Part shown: in pieces, positions 12,747-20,403 of the stretch
Layout of the letters: every line of letters begins with the position of its first letter
Position numbering within the stretch: the first letter of the stretch is position 1
Assembly (NCBI GenBank): GCA_041623895.1
Contig: JBFJVZ010000083.1
Span: 1-20,403, forward strand
Length of the DNA: 20,403 nt
Direction of reading: 5' to 3'
From: JBFJVZ01 sp041623895
Lineage (GTDB): Bacteria; Planctomycetota; Planctomycetia; Pirellulales; Pirellulaceae
The notes under the pieces: model-generated
Databases searched by the model: none
What the model was told of the DNA's origin: nothing
What the model saw: only the letters and a program-made list of their open reading frames with translations
Made by a program: the position numbers and the translations under genes

Positions 12747-15700
12747 TTGGCCACGCAACCCGAAATCCATTCATTGCTCTGGAACCCAGTGGTGCGGCTC
12801 AGTCCACCCTGGCCGGGCCTGCTGATCGCGTTTGCATTCTGTTGCTCGACCGCGTCGCCACTTTGCGGGCAAACGCCGCTGCAACCGGCTCCCTCCCAAT
12901 GGAAATCAATATCCGACGTCCCCAGTGACTCGCTGGCTCCGCAGGTCGAACTGGTCGGCTTCACCAGCGAGGTCACCGCCTCCGAGCCTGAGCCTGCGGC
13001 TGCTGGCGCGGTTACCAAGGAAGCGATTCAACAAGAGCTGACAGCGCTCGAATCGTCGACGGAACTGTCACCCGAAGCGAGCGCGGAGATCAAGGAGCGT
13101 TTACGCAAGGCGGCCAGCTGGCTGGACGGCGTTGCAGCTTCCAAGAAACGCCAGTCGGAACTCGAAGCGTTGCTGCCGAAAATTCCCGATCAACTGAAAG
13201 ACGTTCGCCAGGCTTTGGCCAATTTCGCTGACGCCGAATTCCAGGCGATGCCAAGTGGCAAGACAATCGCTGAGTTGGAGGCGCAGTTGACAAGCCTTCG
13301 ACAACAGATGGAAACAGATGAGAAGACTTTCCGCGATCGTGAAGCCGAACTGGAAGGCCGCACGTCGCGGTTGACCGCGCTGGCGAAAGATGCGGTCGAG
13401 ATCGAACAATCAATTGCCAAACTGCGACCGCAAGTCGAGGCAGTCAAACCGAACGACGAAGCCACGCGATCACAAAGTTTCGAGCTGCATGCTCGACTCC
13501 GTCTGCGCGAACAGGAGTTGGTCACGACGAAACTGGAACGCCGCCGGCTGGAGGAAATCGCCGAGCTGTTACCGCTACAGCGTGATCTGGCCAAGCGAGT
13601 CTGGACCAATCGGCAAAAAATGCTTGCCCGCTGGCAAACGGCCATCGATAAATGGCGCAAAGAGGAATCGAAACGGCAGGCGGAAACGGCACGGCGGATC
13701 GTGGAAAACTCGCATCCCGCATTGAAATCGCTGGCTGAGGAAAACGCCCAGATTGCCGAACAACGCCTGGCCACGGCGGCTGAAATTCAACGTCTGTCCA
13801 CAGCAGTCAAACAATTGACCGAACAGAGCGGGCAACTGGAGACCGACTTTAAAGATCTAAGCAACCGGGTGCAGCATGCTGGGGCAACGTCGACCACCGG
13901 CTTGTTGCTGCGAAAGAAACGGGGCGAACTGCCGGCTGTTACCGAATTCCTGAAACGCGCGAGTTTTGTGCAGGCAAAGATGCCGGAAGCTCACCTGCAA
14001 TTGATGGAATGGAAACGCCAGCGGCTGCAGGTGGCCGATCCCGACGAGGCCGCCGAGCAAATGGCGCAGACGTTAGATGCCTCGCTGGCCAGTGCCGACC
14101 CCGAACAAGTACAGAAAGTCCTGGTGCGACTACTGGAGGACCGGCGGGCGCTGCTGGAAAAAGCGATTCCCGATCAAGAAACCTTGCTTCAAGACCTGAA
14201 TCAACTGGAGCTGGTCAACAAAAAGCTGGGAGAACAAGTCGCGGAGTTTCGCCAGTACTTGAACCAGCGGGTGCTATGGATTCGCAGCACCAAAATGATT
14301 TCGCTGGAGGACCTTCGCGAAGCAAACGATGGCCTGAAAACGGTCATGAATCCATTGCGCTGGCAAGAGTCGATGCGGGTTGCCGGCATCGCGATGCTCA
14401 AGCGGCCAGCAGTTGGCATGGCCGTGCTTGCCATGTTCGCGTTGCTGATGCTGTTTCGCGCGCGGATGCATTCGTGGCAACAGAGAATGTTGGAGCCGCC
14501 CGAGCCTAACCAACCGACCGGCTTTCGGCGCTATCTGGGAGCCTTCTTGATCTCACTGCTGCTGTCGACGCGATGGCCGACGCTGCTACTGGCGATCGGT
14601 TACCGGCTGCGGATGGCGGCGGAATCTTCGACCTGGACCGAGCATGTTGGCGACGCGCTGATTACCAGCGTGGTGTTTCTGTGGGTCTGCGAACTGATTC
14701 GCGAGTTATGCCGCCGCAACTCGGTGGGCGAACAAGCATTTGGCTGGCCGGCCAAGGCCACCGCCACCGTCCGCAGCACCCTGGATATCACGATCCTGGC
14801 GGGGATCCCACTGTTTGCCTTGTTGCAGCTGACCCAATTTGGCGAAGTTGACGAATTGCAAAGCCTGCAACGTGTCTTGTTCATCAGTGTCTTGTTGCTG
14901 CTGGGCGTTCAACTGGCTTGGCTGACACGGCCCAACGGACAGCTAATCAAGAGCCTGCGGGAAAGTTCCGAGACCTCGATTCTGGTGCGGTTTCGGCACG
15001 CACTGTGGATCGTGGTCACCTGTGCTCCGTTGGCGCTCGTCATCCTTTCCGTTGTCGGCTATCACTTTTCGGCGTATCAGTTGTCCAGGCATCTTGCCGA
15101 AAGTGGCGCCGTTCTGGTCGCTACGATCGTCTCCTACTCGCTAGCGCTGTGCTGGTTAACCGTCATCAGCTATAACTCCGCGTTACGTAAACGCGACGAA
15201 GCTGCCACGTCCGATCAGACAGATGATGCCGCCCGGGTTGAAGAGACGGAGGTGGCGGGGGCAGTCGTCAGCGAGCAAGTTAACGTAGACCCCTTGGAGA
15301 TTCATTCGACCGTCGATAGCGAAGTTCGCGATCTATTGCGTTACGCCTGCTGGATTCTGCTGATTGTGGGCGGTTGGTTCATTTGGTCCGAAGTGTTGCC
15401 GGCCCTGCGCGTCTTTGATCACGTGATTTTGTGGCAAAGCATCGAACCGGTCGCGGAATCTTTCGTGGATATCAACGGGAAAGATTCCATTCGTGTTGTT
15501 GATCAAAATGTTTCCACAACCCTGACCGATCTGTTGGTCGCGATGTTGGTTTGCGTGGCCACGCTGATGGTGGGCCGTCGACTTCCCGGAGTACTGGAGT
15601 TGGTACTCCTGGAGCACTTGCCGATCCAGCCCGGTGGCCGTCAAGCGATCGCCATCCTGGCACGTTACATCGCAACCATCGCCGGCTTGTTGATTGCTTG

Positions 15701-16343
15701 CGGTGTGATTCGGCTGTCCTGGAGCAGCGTTCAGTGGTTGGCCGCGGCGATGACGGTCGGTCTGGGCTTTGGTTTGCAAGAGATCTTCGCCAACCTGGTC
15801 AGCGGCTTGATCATTCTGGTCGAAAGGCCGATCCGCGTTGGCGACATCGTGACGGTCGGCGATATCACCGGGACTGTCAGCCGCATGCAGATGCGGGCGA
15901 CCACGGTGACCGACTATGACCGCCGCGAGTTGATCGTGCCGAATAAGAAGTTCATCACCGACAACGTGATCAACTGGACGCTCAGCGATCCAATCAGCCG
16001 CGTTGTCTTGCCGGTTGGTGTCGCCTACGGAACCGATATCGGCAAAGTGCGCAAGATTTTATTGCGGATCGCGAGCCAGAATCCTCACGTGTTGGATGAA
16101 CCGGCACCGAACACCTTGTTCAAGGGCTTTGGCGATAGCACGCTGAATGTGCAATTGATGGTCTTCATTCCCCAGCGCAGCGTCTACGTTGACGTCGTCA
16201 ACGATTTGAGTGATGCGATTGCGCGAGAGTTTGAACGAGCGGACATCCAGATCGCCTTCCCGCAGTTGGATCTTCACATCAAGACTTCGGATGCCATAAC
16301 CCTGAAACCGGCGGCAGATGCATCGCGCACATCAGCAGCGTGA
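12747..16343 (+). CDS. MscK/MscM-type large mechanosensitive channel (MscS family)
   Basis: A 1198-aa protein from a TTG with a strong AAGGAG. Residues about 22-41 (GLLIAFAFCCSTASPLCG) form a signal peptide. Residues about 85-530 are a long periplasmic coiled-coil region rich in Glu, Gln, Arg and Leu, as in MscK/MscM. About eleven membrane segments follow: near 555-572, 597-620, 633-651, 677-696, 708-727, 751-773, 786-809, 866-885, 925-943, 967-990 and the pore helix 995-1026. The pore and beta-domain carry the MscS signature: GLGFGLQEIFANLVSG (1005-1020), ERPIRVGD (1026-1033) and VPNKKFITDNVINW (1064-1077). The alpha/beta vestibule domain runs to about 1180. The size (E. coli MscK is about 1120 aa), topology and signature make the call secure. 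It should open under membrane tension to release solutes during hypo-osmotic shock. It follows the stress-protein gene in the same direction and converges on the MFS gene with a 43-bp gap. Confidence 0.93.
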   Translation: MATQPEIHSLLWNPVVRLSPPWPGLLIAFAFCCSTASPLCGQTPLQPAPSQWKSISDVPSDSLAPQVELVGFTSEVTASEPEPAAAGAVTKEAIQQELTALESSTELSPEASAEIKERLRKAASWLDGVAASKKRQSELEALLPKIPDQLKDVRQALANFADAEFQAMPSGKTIAELEAQLTSLRQQMETDEKTFRDREAELEGRTSRLTALAKDAVEIEQSIAKLRPQVEAVKPNDEATRSQSFELHARLRLREQELVTTKLERRRLEEIAELLPLQRDLAKRVWTNRQKMLARWQTAIDKWRKEESKRQAETARRIVENSHPALKSLAEENAQIAEQRLATAAEIQRLSTAVKQLTEQSGQLETDFKDLSNRVQHAGATSTTGLLLRKKRGELPAVTEFLKRASFVQAKMPEAHLQLMEWKRQRLQVADPDEAAEQMAQTLDASLASADPEQVQKVLVRLLEDRRALLEKAIPDQETLLQDLNQLELVNKKLGEQVAEFRQYLNQRVLWIRSTKMISLEDLREANDGLKTVMNPLRWQESMRVAGIAMLKRPAVGMAVLAMFALLMLFRARMHSWQQRMLEPPEPNQPTGFRRYLGAFLISLLLSTRWPTLLLAIGYRLRMAAESSTWTEHVGDALITSVVFLWVCELIRELCRRNSVGEQAFGWPAKATATVRSTLDITILAGIPLFALLQLTQFGEVDELQSLQRVLFISVLLLLGVQLAWLTRPNGQLIKSLRESSETSILVRFRHALWIVVTCAPLALVILSVVGYHFSAYQLSRHLAESGAVLVATIVSYSLALCWLTVISYNSALRKRDEAATSDQTDDAARVEETEVAGAVVSEQVNVDPLEIHSTVDSEVRDLLRYACWILLIVGGWFIWSEVLPALRVFDHVILWQSIEPVAESFVDINGKDSIRVVDQNVSTTLTDLLVAMLVCVATLMVGRRLPGVLELVLLEHLPIQPGGRQAIAILARYIATIAGLLIACGVIRLSWSSVQWLAAAMTVGLGFGLQEIFANLVSGLIILVERPIRVGDIVTVGDITGTVSRMQMRATTVTDYDRRELIVPNKKFITDNVINWTLSDPISRVVLPVGVAYGTDIGKVRKILLRIASQNPHVLDEPAPNTLFKGFGDSTLNVQLMVFIPQRSVYVDVVNDLSDAIAREFERADIQIAFPQLDLHIKTSDAITLKPAADASRTSAA

Positions 16344-16386
16344 CAGCCACCACGGATCTGGACAAAGCGGTGAAGGAGTTTGTTTC

Positions 16387-17739
16387 TCATTCCCGGGTGG
16401 GCTCCGGCAAGAAGAAGGATAGCGCGGAACCGACGGCGTAGACGAACAAGGCCACGCAACCGGCAGCGAACGCCACGTTCCCGGACGGCAACACCGTGGT
16501 CAGCCACGCGGTGACCGCCGCAAACGAAGTTCCAATCATCCGCCCGCCAATGTTGGCTGCAAAACTTTCGCCGGTGCCTCGCAAGTGCAATGGGAAGACG
16601 CGCGGCAGATAGTTACCCCAAAAACTGAACTGGGCGACGGTCAGCATGCCAGCCACAAAAATGCCCCATTTCAATAGTCCCAGGTCGGATTGCGCTGGAT
16701 AAAAATAGAGCAGTGGCACGATAATCAATCCCGGCCATTGGAAAACACGTAGCACCCAGCGTCGGCTGACGACGATCAGCGCCAGCGTCGCGAGCGCGAA
16801 GCGACCTGCCAGCCCACCAAGTTCCTGATGGCCATTGACCTCGGCAGCGATCTTTTGTTCGAGCTTCTTTTTCTCAGCCATCGGCTTGCCTTCGGTTTGT
16901 GCTTGCACTTCGGGCAGGCCGGGAACAATCGACGGTGTTTGCTGCAACGCTCCGAAGGCGGCTCCGTAGCTGCAGGCAAACATCAGCGTCGTGACAATCG
17001 TGGTCTTGCGCAAACTGGGCGAAAACAATTCCGCAATGCTTGGCCGTTTCAAGGTCCCCGCCTGCTTCATTTCCGCCCAAGCAGGCGACTCCGGCAGAAA
17101 TGGTCGAATCAAGATCAAGGGTATCGCCGGAATGACGCCGGAGACGACGGTGTACCGCCACGCTTCATGTCCGCCGGCAATTTCCGGTAACGATGCCGCG
17201 TATTGGATCGCCAGGTAATTCGCCGCGGTGACCAACAAGCCCCCGATCGACGAAAACGCTTGCGTGTATCCCAACACCGCCTCGCGTTGCTTGGGCTCCG
17301 GGAACAGTTCGGCCAACCAGGCGACGGCTGCCACGAATTCAACGCAGACACCAATGAACGTGGTGCATCGAAAGAACAACAACCACTCGACTGAGGTGAC
17401 AAAACCGCTTGCCAGCGCCGAGAAAGCGTACAGCAGGATGCTGAACACCAAGATCCGCCGCCGTCCCCAGAGGTCGGTCAGATAACCGCCGAGCAGTCCA
17501 AAGATGCCGCCCACCATCGCTGGGACGAAGAACAGAATCCCCCGCCAGTACTCAAACTCCGGCGTGCCGGGCACAGCACCCACCAATTCCTGCAGCGCCG
17601 GCCGCAAAATCAGCGGCAGCATCAACAATTCGTAAATGTCAAAGGCAAAACCGATCGCGGCAATCGCGCAGACGGTCGCTTTCACAAATGCCGATGGCGA
17701 GCCCGTGAATCCAGGCCGAGAGCTGAGCGACTCACTCAT
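16387..17739 (-). CDS. MFS transporter (metabolite:H+ symporter type)
   Basis: A 450-aa inner-membrane protein with about twelve hydrophobic segments. Segment 1 starts at about residue 20 (VKATVCAIAAIGFAFDIYE). The segment 2-3 loop has the MFS motif-A form GGYLTDLWGRRR, and RPFLPESPAWAEM after segment 6 is the sugar/metabolite porter PESPxW motif. A charged loop of about 45 residues (after ALQQTPSIV, Lys/Glu-rich around EKKKLEQKI) lies in the second half and is longer than usual. The ATG overlaps the stop of the upstream PQQ-propeller gene (ATGA), so the two are co-translated. The substrate is unknown; sugars, organic acids or aromatic acids fit the family, and linkage to an extracytoplasmic propeller protein suggests uptake of a compound handled outside the cytoplasm. 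Confidence 0.9.
   Translation of the reverse strand: MSESLSSRPGFTGSPSAFVKATVCAIAAIGFAFDIYELLMLPLILRPALQELVGAVPGTPEFEYWRGILFFVPAMVGGIFGLLGGYLTDLWGRRRILVFSILLYAFSALASGFVTSVEWLLFFRCTTFIGVCVEFVAAVAWLAELFPEPKQREAVLGYTQAFSSIGGLLVTAANYLAIQYAASLPEIAGGHEAWRYTVVSGVIPAIPLILIRPFLPESPAWAEMKQAGTLKRPSIAELFSPSLRKTTIVTTLMFACSYGAAFGALQQTPSIVPGLPEVQAQTEGKPMAEKKKLEQKIAAEVNGHQELGGLAGRFALATLALIVVSRRWVLRVFQWPGLIIVPLLYFYPAQSDLGLLKWGIFVAGMLTVAQFSFWGNYLPRVFPLHLRGTGESFAANIGGRMIGTSFAAVTAWLTTVLPSGNVAFAAGCVALFVYAVGSALSFFLPEPTRE
17736..17739 (-). promoter_or_regulatory. ATGA stop/start overlap (translational coupling)
   Basis: On the minus strand, GAATGAGTG joins the TGA of the PQQ-propeller gene to the ATG of the MFS gene. 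This indicates one transcript and coupled translation. Confidence 0.8.
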
Positions 17740-19958
17740 TCGTTGTTGCTCACCGCCACATTGTCGATGAAGATCTCGTCGCTGGTCGCATTTCCGAACA
17801 GCCCGGGGCTACCCTGCAGGTTGGCCGCTTCGTCGGTTGCGGTCAGCGTCCACTGACTCGGCTCCGGCGTACCTCGAGGCCAGGCCTTGCCGCGGAGCAC
17901 CGCAACACCATCTTCCACCGAGGCTCGGAACTTGAGCGTGTACCAGGTGTTCGCTTTCCATACAAAGGGAACACTACGAGCCATACGCAATTGAGCCGTC
18001 CAGGTGCGAATTTGAAGTTGCTGTGACTCGCCCATCATGTCCAATGTGTACCGCTGAGCGATCAAGCCCATGTCCGGAAGTTTCGTCGTACCTTCAGCCG
18101 CTTTCACATCAGCGGTCACCGTGTAATCGTGCAGGTCCTGCGGACCCATCCACGTTTGGCTACGAGTCCCTTTGGGGATCGTCGATATCTTGACGATGAC
18201 CGCTTCGCCGTCGACCCGACGCGGCTCATGCCGGTAACGAGCACCGATCCAGGTGATGGGCACTTCGCCGGAAGAAAAATCGAACGTCCAAGGCAACGGA
18301 GGGACGACCCTGATTCGCGACTTGGCGACAGCGTCACCGCTGCGCACGGTGACAATCGCGGCCTGGTGCCGGCCGGAAGCTACAAAATCACCGCCCTCGT
18401 CGATCGTTCCCCCTGCTCCGGACACATCGAACTTCAGGTCGTCCGGCACGCTATCGAGCAATTGTCCGAACGCATTGAAGGCGTTCACTTTGAAAGTCAA
18501 CTTCTGGCCGGTTTGCAAAATCACCTCGGCGGGAACCAACTGCAGGCCGGCGACCTGCGTGTCCTCGGTTACTGGCCGTTCCTGGGCCAGTTGTGAATGA
18601 GGCTCGAATTTCGCTTCGATCGGTTCGCTGCCCAGGCAGTACAAGCCACCCGTGGTCGGCAGATAGATACGACCGTGGGACGCGATCGGCGACCCACCCA
18701 CTTCCTCGCCACTGGGCAAACGGACTTTGAATACAGACTCCACGCCGTCTTCGCTGGGCTGCAGAACATGAAAAATGCCGGAAGATGTGCAAGCGTAGAT
18801 CTTGCCGTCCGCATACAGCAGGCTTCCCCGCATTGCGGTTCCCAGCTTGACGGGCTTGCCGATGACATCACCTGTTTCGGCGTTCAACACGTGTAACCGC
18901 GAAGAATCCTCGACCACGTACAGCCGGTCGCCGACCAATAGCGGTGAACTCTTGCCAACCGTTAGTTCTTCGACACGAAAACGCTCGTTGGGAGCTGACT
19001 GTGCAGCCGGACGATCCATTCGAACGACGGCACCCATCGCGGTACCGGACGGATTCTCTTCGCCGTGGGTAGCGTAGATGTTTCCTTCCGTATCCACGGC
19101 AACGCTGGTGTTGATTCCGCGACGCGAAACGGGGTGGTGCCAGAGAATCTTTCCTGTCCGAGGCTGAATCCCGTACAGATCGCCGTCACCGGCACCGGCG
19201 ATCATCACTTTCTGGCCGCCGATTACGCGAATCAGCGGCGTGCTGTAGGTCGTATCCTCGGGCAGCGGTCGGGTACTGGTCACCCAGACTGATTCACCTG
19301 TGTTTTTGTCAAACGCGAAGAACCGGTGGGCAGGCCGCGCCGATTCGTCCCAACCGGTCGTCACACCACTGATGATCACCAGGTTTTCAAAGACCACGGG
19401 CGTATTGGTGCGGCCACCGTAGGTACTGAGCATGCCAAACTCTTCGCTCATCGAATGCGACCAGATCGTTTTCCCGCTCTGGCCGTCGATGCACTGCAGC
19501 AAGCAACAGGCGCCCATGGCATAGACGCGACCGGTTGCCGGGTCGCCGCAAACGTGCGACCAACCAACGCGTTCAGCTGGCACGTCGGAGAGGTACACGT
19601 TGTAGATGTTCTCCCATAACGGCGCTCCGCTAATCGCGTCCAGACAGATCACTTTTTCGGCGTCTTTTGCCGTTCCCGGTTCATGCCGGACGATCGTGTA
19701 CAGCCGTCCGTGCATGACGATCGGTGTCGAGATCCCCGCGGCTGCTGCGCTTTTCCAAAGCACGTTACTCTGCTCGCCTCCCTGCGGATCAAAACGATCG
19801 ATCAATCCGACTTCGCCAGAGACGCTGTCTTGATACGGCCCCCGCCAGGTTGGCCAGTCCATCGGATCGGGTTCGGCAGCCGACGCGTAGAAACAGGTGG
19901 CGGCTAGAACGACAGCCGTCAGGATGGAGACAAAATTGGGTCCGCTGAATCGAGACAT
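17736..19958 (-). CDS. Secreted PQQ-like beta-propeller protein with C-terminal beta-sandwich domain
   Basis: A 740-aa protein from ATG 19958; a GTG at 19979 would add 7 residues, and neither start has a clear Shine-Dalgarno. ATG 19958 gives a standard signal peptide (MSRF, then VSILTAVVLAATCFYASA, cleavage near residue 28). DWPTWRGP (about 34-41) is the WPxWRGP entry motif typical of planctomycete PQQ-like proteins. Residues about 60-470 hold repeated propeller blades with A-W motifs such as SGAPLWEN, SGKTIWSH, TGESVWV and TGKILWHH, ending with GGLYCLG. A short Ig/Big-like segment (about 490-550) follows, then a C-terminal lectin/glycosidase-type beta-sandwich (about 555-740) ending in IFIDNVAVSNN. 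Whether PQQ is bound cannot be told; many relatives lack a known enzyme activity and may bind ligands or partners. It is the first gene of an operon with the MFS transporter. Confidence 0.9.
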   Translation of the reverse strand: MSRFSGPNFVSILTAVVLAATCFYASAAEPDPMDWPTWRGPYQDSVSGEVGLIDRFDPQGGEQSNVLWKSAAAAGISTPIVMHGRLYTIVRHEPGTAKDAEKVICLDAISGAPLWENIYNVYLSDVPAERVGWSHVCGDPATGRVYAMGACCLLQCIDGQSGKTIWSHSMSEEFGMLSTYGGRTNTPVVFENLVIISGVTTGWDESARPAHRFFAFDKNTGESVWVTSTRPLPEDTTYSTPLIRVIGGQKVMIAGAGDGDLYGIQPRTGKILWHHPVSRRGINTSVAVDTEGNIYATHGEENPSGTAMGAVVRMDRPAAQSAPNERFRVEELTVGKSSPLLVGDRLYVVEDSSRLHVLNAETGDVIGKPVKLGTAMRGSLLYADGKIYACTSSGIFHVLQPSEDGVESVFKVRLPSGEEVGGSPIASHGRIYLPTTGGLYCLGSEPIEAKFEPHSQLAQERPVTEDTQVAGLQLVPAEVILQTGQKLTFKVNAFNAFGQLLDSVPDDLKFDVSGAGGTIDEGGDFVASGRHQAAIVTVRSGDAVAKSRIRVVPPLPWTFDFSSGEVPITWIGARYRHEPRRVDGEAVIVKISTIPKGTRSQTWMGPQDLHDYTVTADVKAAEGTTKLPDMGLIAQRYTLDMMGESQQLQIRTWTAQLRMARSVPFVWKANTWYTLKFRASVEDGVAVLRGKAWPRGTPEPSQWTLTATDEAANLQGSPGLFGNATSDEIFIDNVAVSNNE

Positions 19959-20296
19959 CTGGGGTGCGAGCGCTGGCACGAGTAAGGCAATGGTGGATCG
20001 TCCTCGCGCGAGTTCGCCATCCCCATTGCTGGGGTGCTGGCAGCAGCATTTGCTGGACCAAAATGAAGGCTTAAGAAGCGAATTCTCGCGTTGCGACTAT
20101 TTCCTCTTCGCGGCGACGTTCCTTGGCAAAAAACCATGCCTCACTGGAAAAGAAATATCCAGCGCGGGCGCCACTTTTAAAGTTGCGCTTTCCCCTCCCG
20201 CGCACTTTGGGGCAAAGACGCCCCGTAGGTTGCGATCTTATTAGCGCACTTTCAGATATCTCGTAGGCGAGGACTTGTCCTGGCAATAAGCCGTCA

Positions 20297-20313
20297 AGAC
20301 AAGGAGAGCGTCT
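20297..20313 (+). repeat. AGAC/GTCT hairpin repeat, copy 2
   Basis: Arms AGAC (20297-20300) and GTCT (20310-20313) enclose AAGGAGAGC, nearly the loop of copy 1 at 10260-10278 (AGGGAGAGC). The outer paired bases differ between copies yet still pair. As at 10260, it sits directly beside a bipartite repeat. Confidence 0.55.
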
Positions 20314-20331
20314 CAACATTCATCAAGAAGA

Positions 20332-20402
20332 ACCACGGAGTGGTGACAGCATATAGCCTGGGGTGAACCAACGAGCGACAGCGAAGTTGGTGTAACCCCA
20401 GG
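20332..20402 (-). repeat. Bipartite stem-loop repeat, copy (C)
   Basis: Read on the minus strand: CCTGGGGT, an internal arm pair (ACCAAC/GTTGGT) around TTCGCTGTCGCTC, then ACCCCAGG, the 12-nt linker CTATATGCTGTC, and the mini-hairpin ACCAC-TCC-GTGGT. The order and spacing match copies A and B, with different arm sequences that stay complementary. Confidence 0.7.
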
Positions 20403-20403
20403 A

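Larger units (their letters stand above)
19980..20403. other. Intergenic region with repeats at the right edge
   Basis: About 420 bp with no credible gene. The left part should contain the promoter of the PQQ/MFS operon, but no confident -35/-10 is visible. Small hairpins include GGGGC-AAAGAC-GCCCC (20209-20224) and AGGAC-TT-GTCCT (20270-20281). The right end holds the second AGGAC-type hairpin and copy C of the bipartite repeat. Confidence 0.6.

Overview
The window looks like chromosomal DNA of a planctomycete, probably Pirellulales/Rhodopirellula-like. This rests on style, not on a marker gene. The signs are a secreted PQQ-propeller protein with a WPxWRG-type N-terminus coupled to an MFS transporter, large secreted or membrane proteins, frequent GTG/TTG starts, moderately GC-rich DNA, and families of short stem-loop repeats in the gaps between genes. 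No rRNA, tRNA, CRISPR array, transposase or integrase was seen.

Left part (1-5235). A minus-strand AddB-like nuclease/helicase-related protein starts at 2240 and runs off the left edge. Divergently, at 2352, lies a cysteine-rich SEC-C protein. A 370-bp gap packed with stem-loop repeats follows, then a DUF2278 (YukJ-like) protein with an added C-terminal lamin-tail domain. A frameshifted coding remnant at about 4901-5235 fills the space before the next, convergent gene.

Centre (5249-10080, minus strand). This is the most distinctive locus: two genes joined by a 4-bp GTGA overlap. The first encodes a DarG-type macrodomain-like region, a complete RNase HI domain (all five catalytic residues visible) and a four-cysteine zinc-ribbon-like tail. 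The second encodes a 1213-aa protein with two complete SF1 helicase cores in tandem, a Upf1/DNA2-like core followed by a UvrD/Rep-like core. Together they suggest a module acting on RNA:DNA hybrids, R-loops or damaged/ADP-ribosylated nucleic acid, either for genome maintenance or for defence.

Right part (10084-20403). A repeat-rich gap precedes a small conserved-looking 89-aa protein. Next come a tandem-domain UspE-like stress protein and a giant MscK/MscM-type mechanosensitive channel, separated by a gap with several inverted repeats. Convergent to the channel is a coupled pair read on the minus strand: a secreted PQQ-like beta-propeller protein and an MFS transporter joined by an ATGA overlap. 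The window ends in another repeat-rich gap.

The clearest non-coding signal is a bipartite stem-loop repeat: a CCTGGGGY/RCCCCAGG hairpin, a fixed 12-nt linker, then a 5-3-5 mini-hairpin. It occurs in three good copies and one degenerate copy, on both strands, and the mini-hairpin arms differ between copies while staying paired.
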